A stretch of DNA of 11,124 nt, taken from NCBI GenBank assembly GCA_030706665.1, contig JAUZOB010000086.1, positions 1-11,124 on the forward strand, given 5' to 3'. Below, piece after piece: positions 6,145 to 11,124 of the stretch. Position 1 is the first letter of the stretch; each line of letters opens with the position of its first letter. Origin of the DNA: Bacteroidota bacterium (lineage in GTDB: Bacteria > Bacteroidota > Bacteroidia > Bacteroidales > Prolixibacteraceae). The notes under the pieces are model-generated. The model had not been told where the DNA came from. It saw only the letters and a program-made list of their open reading frames with translations, and did not search any database. Both the position numbers and the translations under genes were made by a program.

Positions 6145-7749
6145 ATGAGAAACATTTCATTCTCCAAGTTGCTATGTCTAATCATACTGTCTTTTTTTAT
6201 CAATACACAATCAAAAGCACAGAGTTTTGAGACCCAAGCAATTAAATTCGGTCGTTTATTAAACATCATCGAATCAACTTATGTCGATTCCACTAATCTG
6301 GAAAAATTAACAGAGACAGCTATTAGTGAAATGATGGCAAAGCTTGATCCTCATTCGGTATATATTCCCCGCGATGAAGTAAAAAAAATGAATGAGCCAC
6401 TACAAGGCGGATTCGAAGGAATTGGGATATCATTCAATATATTTCAAGATACACTTCTTGTCGTAACAACCATACCCGGTGGTCCATCCGAAAAAGTCGG
6501 ACTCATACCCGGTGACCGAATTCTCTTTGTCGACGGTAAACCCACCTGCGGTGTTAAGTTACAGAACAGCGATGTTTTTAAAATGTTACGGGGAACCAAA
6601 GGCACCAGAGTAGATCTCAAAGTTAAAAGGAAAAACACAAAAGAACTTTTGGATTTTACAATCATCCGCGACGTAATACCGATCTACAGTGTTGATGCTT
6701 CTTATCTGCTCAATAAAGAAACCGGTTATATAAAAGTTAACCGCTTTGCAGAAACAACAACCGAAGAATTTGACAAGGCTTTAAAAGAACTGAAAAAGCA
6801 GAACATTACAAACCTTGTACTTGATTTGAGAGGAAATGGAGGCGGACTTCTTAACGCGGCTACTGACATGGTGGATAATTTCATTTCCGACAAAAAAATG
6901 ATTGTTTATACACAGGGAATAAAAAGTCCTCGTAAGGATTACAGGGCTTCTTCATCCGGTGAATTTGAACAGGGAAAACTAATTGTCCTGATCGATGAAG
7001 GATCAGCCTCTGCAAGCGAAATTGTTACCGGAGCGATACAAGACTGGGACCGTGGTATTGTAATCGGTCGCCGCTCTTTCGGAAAAGGACTGGTTCAACA
7101 ACCGTTTTTACTAAACGACGGTTCAATGATACGTCTGACGACAGCTCATTACTATACTCCTTCAGGTCGCTGTATCCAGAAACCTTACAAGAATGGCATT
7201 AATGAATATCAGGAAGATCTAAAGAAAAGATACGAAGACGGAGAACTTTTCCATAAAGACAGTGTCCGTTTTGTCGATACATTACGCTATCAGACATTAA
7301 TTAACAAGCGAGTTGTTTATGGCGGTGGAGGAATTATGCCTGATATTTTTGTCCCTCTTGATACTTCTTCCCATTACCAATATTTCAACGCACTAATTAG
7401 AAAGAATGTATTATTCCCATATGTAATTAATTATATCGACAAAAACCGAGAAACGATCAAACAAGCTTATCCTGATTTCCCCGGATTCTTAAAGAAGTTC
7501 GAGATATCAGACGCAATGATAGAAGAAGTTGCTTCTTTAGGAGAAAAAGAAGGGATTAAGAAAGATACTGAAAGTATAAAAGCAATATCAGATGATATGA
7601 AGCTTCAAATAAAAGCACTTGTTGCCAGAGATCTGTTTGATCAGGATAAATTTTACGAGGTGATGAATACAAAAGATAAGAGTATAGATAAGGCACTTGA
7701 GCTCCTTAAAGATAAAAGAGCTTACGAGAAAATACTTACAAAACCTTAA
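6145..7749 (+). CDS. Secreted S41-family C-terminal processing protease
   Basis: This is a 534-residue carboxyl-terminal-processing (CtpA/Prc-type) serine peptidase. A signal peptide (basic MRNISFSK, hydrophobic core, cut near SKAQ at 23-26) places it in the periplasm or envelope. A PDZ domain follows (about 84-165), with GFEGIGISF as its carboxylate-binding loop. The S41 catalytic domain (about 190-350) carries LRGNGGG at 228-234, EGSASASE with nucleophile S289, and SFGKGLVQ with the general base K314. The 25-residue S-K spacing matches Prc. The C-terminal region of about 180 residues is less conserved. Such enzymes trim C-termini of periplasmic or cell-wall-linked proteins in envelope quality control. 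The gene has its own -7 element and a terminator right after its stop codon, so it is likely monocistronic. The target protein is unknown. Confidence 0.95.
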   Translation: MRNISFSKLLCLIILSFFINTQSKAQSFETQAIKFGRLLNIIESTYVDSTNLEKLTETAISEMMAKLDPHSVYIPRDEVKKMNEPLQGGFEGIGISFNIFQDTLLVVTTIPGGPSEKVGLIPGDRILFVDGKPTCGVKLQNSDVFKMLRGTKGTRVDLKVKRKNTKELLDFTIIRDVIPIYSVDASYLLNKETGYIKVNRFAETTTEEFDKALKELKKQNITNLVLDLRGNGGGLLNAATDMVDNFISDKKMIVYTQGIKSPRKDYRASSSGEFEQGKLIVLIDEGSASASEIVTGAIQDWDRGIVIGRRSFGKGLVQQPFLLNDGSMIRLTTAHYYTPSGRCIQKPYKNGINEYQEDLKKRYEDGELFHKDSVRFVDTLRYQTLINKRVVYGGGGIMPDIFVPLDTSSHYQYFNALIRKNVLFPYVINYIDKNRETIKQAYPDFPGFLKKFEISDAMIEEVASLGEKEGIKKDTESIKAISDDMKLQIKALVARDLFDQDKFYEVMNTKDKSIDKALELLKDKRAYEKILTKP

Positions 7750-7783
7750 AGAGGAACGGAGCTTTTATCGGCTCTGTTCTTTT
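7750..7783 (+). terminator. Intrinsic terminator of the S41 protease
   Basis: A 13-bp stem (7750-7762 with 7771-7783, three G-U pairs) has an 8-base loop, and the right arm ends in TTCTTTT. It begins at the base after the stop codon. Confidence 0.82.
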
Positions 7784-7798
7784 AAAGCGTATTTAAAA

Positions 7799-7806
7799 TA
7801 TCTTTG
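7799..7806 (+). promoter_or_regulatory. cysE -7 element, decides the start codon
   Basis: TATCTTTG fits TAnnTTTG and lies 16 bp before the ATG at 7823. Transcription from here would begin near 7813, after the upstream in-frame ATG at 7697, so translation must start at 7823. Confidence 0.62.
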
Positions 7807-7822
7807 CGAAAAACAAACAACT

Positions 7823-8749
7823 ATGACTACACCTTGCTTTGGTCCCGATTTCACAGAGGTAGTAAATAGACTGTCAGATCCATCGACATTAACCTCTATT
7901 AGTCACAGGCATCCTGACAATGTCCCGTTGCCATCTTCGGAAGTATTAAAAAAGCTGGTGGATAAATTACGTGAAATAATCTTCCCTGGCTTCTTTGGAG
8001 ATACGACACGCAACACTGCACATTTAGGATTTTATCTGGGAGTTTACCTTGATGAAGTTTATAGAATCTTGTACGACCAAATTCAGGCCGGACTATGCTT
8101 CCAAAATTATGATCCAGCCAATGCATCATCACTGGATCATTGTGAAAAATCGCACATTATTGCCACACAATTCATAAACGATCTTCCGGAATTAAGAAGA
8201 AAACTGACGACCGACGTTGAAGCAGCTTACGTGGGAGATCCTGCTGCCGTAAGCTTTGGAGAAGTCATTTTTTGTTATCCAGCTATCAGGGCTATCTCAA
8301 GTTATAGAATTGCGCATCAATTACACAAACTGGGTGTACCTCTTATTCCACGTATTATTTCAGAAATGGCCCATTCCGAAACAGGGATCGACATTCATCC
8401 TATGGCTGAAATAGGAGAACATTTCACAATTGATCACGGAACAGGTGTCGTTATAGGTTCGACCTGTATTATAGGAAACCGGGTAAAGCTATATCAAGGG
8501 GTAACATTAGGAGCAAAAAGCTTCCCTCTCGATAGCGAGGGGAACCCCATTAAAGGCATTCCACGTCACCCTATTGTCGAAGATAATGTTGTAATATACG
8601 CACAAGCAACAATTCTTGGGAGAGTAACAATCGGAGAGAATTCCGTTATCGGAGGGAACGTTTGGATTACCCGCGATATCAAAGCAAATTCAAAAATTAT
8701 TCAGTATACTGCCAAAAGTGCTCAATTTATTGACGGAGCAGGAATTTAA
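7823..8749 (+). CDS. cysE: Serine O-acetyltransferase
   Basis: The enzyme makes O-acetyl-L-serine from serine and acetyl-CoA, the committed step of cysteine synthesis in the cytosol. From the ATG at 7823 it has 308 residues: an N-terminal helical domain (about 1-180) with TDVEAAYVGDPAA at 130-142, then a left-handed beta-helix of hexapeptide repeats (about 185-290). Conserved catalytic-face motifs are visible: HSETGIDIHPMAEIG (184-198), DHGTGVVIG (204-212), and RHPIVEDNVVIYAQATILG (248-266). The frame extends back to an ATG at 7697 inside the protease gene, but those 42 codons overlap the protease stop, the terminator and the promoter and are rejected. The length fits the longer SAT type common in Bacteroidota. 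An RlmL-like gene follows 26 bp later and is probably co-transcribed. No cysteine synthase gene lies next to it. Confidence 0.94.
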   Translation: MTTPCFGPDFTEVVNRLSDPSTLTSISHRHPDNVPLPSSEVLKKLVDKLREIIFPGFFGDTTRNTAHLGFYLGVYLDEVYRILYDQIQAGLCFQNYDPANASSLDHCEKSHIIATQFINDLPELRRKLTTDVEAAYVGDPAAVSFGEVIFCYPAIRAISSYRIAHQLHKLGVPLIPRIISEMAHSETGIDIHPMAEIGEHFTIDHGTGVVIGSTCIIGNRVKLYQGVTLGAKSFPLDSEGNPIKGIPRHPIVEDNVVIYAQATILGRVTIGENSVIGGNVWITRDIKANSKIIQYTAKSAQFIDGAGI

Positions 8750-8775
8750 ATTTAAATCAGAAAATAGCAGAAATC

Positions 8776-9939
8776 GTGAAAAACGAAAAATTTGTTGCAA
8801 AAACATTTGCCGGACTCGAACCAATACTGGCAGAAGAATTAAAATCTATCGGAGCAGAAAACATTACTTCTCTTGTCAGAGCAGTTTCGTTCACCGGAGA
8901 CAAAGAAGTTCTGTATAAAGCTAATTTTTATCTAAGAACTGCGTTGCGTGTTTTTAAAGAAATTGCATCTTTTACAGTAACAGATCAGGAGACCCTATAC
9001 AAAGGAGCATTTGATGTTCCATGGGACGACTACTTTACACAAAAACAAACAATCGCTGTCAGTTCTACACTGTCAGGCGACACCTTTACAAACTCCATGT
9101 TTATCTCGTTGAAAGTTAAAGATGCTATTGTTGATAGCTTTCGAAATAAATTTGGGAAAAGGCCATCTGTAAATAGTGAAACACCGGATGTACCAATCCA
9201 TGTTCATATTTCAGATAAGAAATGTACCCTTTCTTTGGACAGCTCAGGAGAATCTCTTCACAAAAGAGGATATCGTCTTGCACAAAACGAAGCTCCGCTT
9301 AATGAAGTTCTTGCTGCAGGAATGATTTTGCTTTCAGGCTGGAAAGGTGAATGCGACTTCATTGATCCGATGTGCGGATCAGGCACAATCCCTATTGAAG
9401 CTACATTAATAGCCCGTAATATTGCACCAGGTATCTTCCGCAAAAAGTTTGCTTTCGAAAACTGGAAAGATTTTGATGAAGATCTGCTGACTCAAATATA
9501 CGATGAGGATACAGAAGTAACGCCTCAATGTAAAATTTATGCATCAGATATTTCAATTCGCAATATTGCTATTGCTAAAGAAAACGCGCGTCAGGCAGGC
9601 TTGAAAGATATCAACTTTCAGGTTAAAGATTTTGCAGAATTAGCTGCCCCTTCTTCTCAAGGGTTAATCATGATGAATCCTCCATATGGAGAACGCATGA
9701 AACCTGACCAGTTATTTTCTTTGTATGATATGATCGGAGAAAGACTTAAACATCATTTCTCAAATCACACAGCCTGGGTGTTAAGCTATAACAAAGTATG
9801 TTTTGATAAAATTGGTCTCAAACCATCTGTCAAAATTGATCTATTTAACGGAGGCCTTGAATGTCAGTTCAGAAAATACGAACTCTACAGCGGCTCACGC
9901 AAAATTGCTCCTTTGACTAAAAAACATCAGTCTGATTAA
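8776..9939 (+). CDS. RlmL-like THUMP-domain 23S rRNA guanine-N2 methyltransferase
   Basis: The product is a 387-residue class I SAM-dependent methyltransferase. The N-terminal part (about 1-160) is a ferredoxin-like plus THUMP RNA-binding region. The catalytic domain follows, with DPMCGSGTIPIEA (197-209) as the SAM-binding/motif I-like region and the motif IV NPPYGER at 301-307, typical of amino-group (N2-guanine or N6-adenine) methylation. It corresponds to the N-terminal half of the E. coli RlmKL fusion, the part that makes m2G2445 in 23S rRNA; the RlmK half is absent. Many such proteins are mislabelled as DNA methylases, but the THUMP domain points to RNA. Translation starts at a GTG, because no in-frame ATG precedes KNEKFVAKTFAGLEPILAEE, the usual family N-terminus. 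It is probably transcribed with cysE, 26 bp upstream. Confidence 0.9.
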   Translation: MKNEKFVAKTFAGLEPILAEELKSIGAENITSLVRAVSFTGDKEVLYKANFYLRTALRVFKEIASFTVTDQETLYKGAFDVPWDDYFTQKQTIAVSSTLSGDTFTNSMFISLKVKDAIVDSFRNKFGKRPSVNSETPDVPIHVHISDKKCTLSLDSSGESLHKRGYRLAQNEAPLNEVLAAGMILLSGWKGECDFIDPMCGSGTIPIEATLIARNIAPGIFRKKFAFENWKDFDEDLLTQIYDEDTEVTPQCKIYASDISIRNIAIAKENARQAGLKDINFQVKDFAELAAPSSQGLIMMNPPYGERMKPDQLFSLYDMIGERLKHHFSNHTAWVLSYNKVCFDKIGLKPSVKIDLFNGGLECQFRKYELYSGSRKIAPLTKKHQSD

Positions 9940-9942
9940 TTT

Positions 9943-9970
9943 TGTATCCCTTCGGGGATGCATTGTTTTT
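9943..9970 (+). terminator. Terminator with UUCG tetraloop after the RlmL-like gene
   Basis: An 8-bp stem (9943-9950 with 9955-9962, one G-U pair) closes on C(UUCG)G, an extra-stable tetraloop. TTGTTTTT follows. It starts 4 bases after the stop codon and ends the cysE-RlmL unit. Confidence 0.88.
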
Positions 9971-10006
9971 CGGATTCTACAGGATCATCACAAAAATTGA
10001 AGAAGA

Positions 10007-10036
10007 TAAAAAACACAGAACGAATGACTTCTCCGT
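10007..10036 (-). terminator. Possible terminator of the minus-strand peptide gene
   Basis: On the minus strand, 10036-10029 (ACGGAGAA) pairs with 10020-10013 (TTCTGTGT) with one mismatch and one wobble. A run of T follows down to 10007. It lies about 80 bp past the peptide stop codon. The stem is short. Confidence 0.33.
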
Positions 10037-10114
10037 ACATTTCCGACAACATTACATCTTTCAAGGACATACAATATTTACATCCTGATAATATATCGAT
10101 CCTTTGAATCCAAA

Positions 10115-10273
10115 TTACTTTCTTGGAGGAAGACCCCATGTATCAGAACCACCACCAGGTTGATCGTTAGATTCTCCGCCACCTTTAACCTTATTGAGTT
10201 CAGAAACTGATAAAACTTCAAAATTTGCATTATTTTTTACACTGTTCTTTTTGTTGGCAAATAAAGTTTTCAT
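10115..10273 (-). CDS. Double-glycine leader peptide precursor, 52 aa
   Basis: On the minus strand the ATG at 10273-10271 opens a 52-codon frame ending in TAA at 10117-10115. Residues 21-32 read LSVSELNKVKGG, an exact fit to the LSxxELxxIxGG leader cleaved by C39-peptidase (PCAT/ComA-type) exporters. Counting back from G32, the hydrophobic positions -4, -7, -12 and -15 are V29, L26, L21 and F18, and E25 is at -8. The N-terminal 17 residues are basic. The predicted released peptide is 20 residues, GESNDQP then GGGSDTWGLPPRK. It has one Trp, no Cys and few Ser/Thr, so disulfide or lanthionine crosslinks are not expected in this peptide. It could be a signalling pheromone, a bacteriocin or a RiPP precursor. 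No exporter or modifying enzyme is in the window. The gene is divergent from a secreted TPR protein, a likely partner. Confidence 0.8.
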   Translation of the reverse strand: MKTLFANKKNSVKNNANFEVLSVSELNKVKGGGESNDQPGGGSDTWGLPPRK

Positions 10274-10280
10274 AACTTTA

Positions 10281-10310
10281 AAAGTTTAAATGAGTAACTA
10301 AAGTTTAAAT
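10281..10310. repeat. Two 11-bp direct repeats, possible operator
   Basis: AAAGTTTAAAT occurs at 10281-10291 and again at 10300-10310, a 19-bp period. The first copy overlaps a small palindrome (AACTTT-a-AAAGTT, 10274-10286) directly against the peptide gene's start codon. The pair lies in the 123-bp gap between the divergent peptide and TPR genes, where an operator would be expected. No TAnnTTTG element was found in the gap for either gene. The rest of the gap holds a purine-rich stretch (10332-10350) and T runs (10361-10380). Confidence 0.5.
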
Positions 10311-10396
10311 ATCCCTTACACCCATTTATTCCGAAAAAGAGGAAAAGGTGACCCCGATATTTTAATTTTTTTTGTTTTTTTTGATTAACAATTTAT

Positions 10397-11124
10397 ATGA
10401 TACTGAATGACTGCATATTAAAAGACAAAAAAAAAACATTCTTTTTGGTCTTACTCTTCTTATTCTTTCTCCTTTTCCCAAATCCAAGTACAACATTTGC
10501 ACAAACCAAAGAGGTTAACAAGTACTATTCTTTCCTTTACAAAGGACAGGATTTTATAGCATTAGGCGATTTTGAAAAAGCTGAGGCAGCCCTGCTTCAG
10601 GCAAAAACATATGGAGAGAAAAACTTCGGAGCCAGGAATCCGCTGCTCTTTTTCACTTATAATGGATTGGGAATCCTCAACAAACAACTGGGCAAGTATC
10701 AAGAAGCTTTAGATTTTTACAACAAAGCTGTAGATATAATTAAATCAAGCATTCCTATCAAAGAAGATCAACTAGGAACAGCCTATGTTAATATTGGTAA
10801 TATATGTAGATTAAAAGGTGATTACGAAAACTCTCTACAATTCAATTATAATGCATTGAATTATTTGCTAAAAGATTCACTTAAGAACGCGGCTTCAATA
10901 ACCAGTTGCAAAAATAATATTGCCAATATTTATTTTGACCAACATCAGTTTAAAAAAGCTATCAAAACGGCTTTCCCATTTATTCAATCGAAAGACCCTC
11001 AATCCAAAATATCTGCACACGAAATGTTGTCCCGATCATATGCAGCTCTCGGGCAAAAAGAAAAAGCGTTAAAATATTATCAGAAAGAAATTGCACTTAT
11101 AAAAAACACCACAGGTCCCGAAAG
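10397..11124 (+). CDS. Exported TPR protein, N-terminal part of a likely sensor/regulator (3' truncated)
   Basis: The frame opens at the ATG at 10397 and stays open to the window end, giving 242 complete codons. The N-terminus has lysines (KDKKK, 10-13), then a hydrophobic core (14-27) and a signal-peptidase-like site TTFA/QT (32-37), so the following part is predicted to be periplasmic. About five tetratricopeptide repeats follow. Their clearest cores are ALGDFEKAEAAL (55-66), QLGKYQEALDFYNKAV (97-112), LKGDYENSLQFNYNAL (139-154), DQHQFKKAI (181-189) and ALGQKEKALKYYQKEI (217-232). In Bacteroidota this layout usually continues with a membrane segment and either a histidine kinase or a LuxR-type DNA-binding domain, but that part lies beyond the window. 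It could also be a plain TPR protein. It is divergent from the GG-leader peptide gene, 123 bp away, and may sense or bind the exported peptide. Confidence 0.85.
   Translation, partial: MILNDCILKDKKKTFFLVLLFLFFLLFPNPSTTFAQTKEVNKYYSFLYKGQDFIALGDFEKAEAALLQAKTYGEKNFGARNPLLFFTYNGLGILNKQLGKYQEALDFYNKAVDIIKSSIPIKEDQLGTAYVNIGNICRLKGDYENSLQFNYNALNYLLKDSLKNAASITSCKNNIANIYFDQHQFKKAIKTAFPFIQSKDPQSKISAHEMLSRSYAALGQKEKALKYYQKEIALIKNTTGPE

Noticed and set aside
7697..7822. 42-codon N-terminal extension of cysE
   Set aside because: It overlaps the protease stop codon, its terminator and the cysE promoter element, and its sequence does not look like a SAT N-terminus.
9936..10139. 67-codon minus-strand reading frame between the RlmL-like gene and the peptide gene
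   Set aside because: It overlaps the peptide gene in another frame, runs through the UUCG terminator into the end of the RlmL-like gene, and has no recognisable features. The GG-leader peptide is the better gene on this strand.
1..11124. tRNA, rRNA, CRISPR arrays, transposase or phage genes
   Set aside because: None of these was seen on either strand by reading. Only the 101-bp inverted repeat hints at a mobile element.

Overview
The window reads as a chromosomal segment of a member of the Bacteroidota, most likely the order Bacteroidales. Three things support this. The protein families are typical of the group: a Bacteroidales-type TonB-like protein, a long serine acetyltransferase, a paired sugar nucleotidyltransferase and APH-fold kinase, and an N-terminally secreted TPR protein. 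Starts lack strong Shine-Dalgarno sequences. Most genes are preceded by the Bacteroidota -7 promoter element TAnnTTTG, in three cases as exactly TATCTTTG. The genus cannot be fixed from the sequence alone.

Left part (1-3060): the end of a SOUL-type heme-binding protein (5' truncated) is followed by a two-gene unit, a nucleotidyltransferase and an APH-fold sugar kinase 27 bp apart. This pair probably salvages a sugar by phosphorylating it at C1 and then activating it to an NDP-sugar. A perfect 11-bp terminator closes the unit, and an unrecognised 63-residue protein follows.

Middle part (3060-7790): a TonB-like envelope protein comes first. Next is an intergenic transcription unit that looks like a small RNA, with a promoter, a cytosine-free body and a 14-bp terminator hairpin. 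guaA (GMP synthase) follows, then an intergenic 101-bp element with about 23-bp imperfect inverted ends (possible MITE or long hairpin). A secreted S41/C-terminal-processing protease ends this part with its own terminator.

Right part (7790-9970): cysE (serine O-acetyltransferase) and an RlmL-like 23S rRNA methyltransferase with a GTG start form a probable two-gene unit. It ends in a terminator with a UUCG tetraloop.

Far right (9970-11124): this is the most interesting region. A 52-codon gene on the minus strand (10115-10273) encodes a peptide with a textbook double-glycine secretion leader (LSVSELNKVKGG) and a short Gly-rich, Cys-free tail. It is divergent from an exported TPR protein (from 10397, running off the window) of the kind that in Bacteroidota often continues into a histidine kinase or DNA-binding regulator. 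Between them lie two identical 11-bp direct repeats spaced 19 bp apart. Together these suggest a small secreted-peptide system (signal, bacteriocin or RiPP) with its sensor or regulator. The function is inferred; the leader motif and the gene layout are seen directly.
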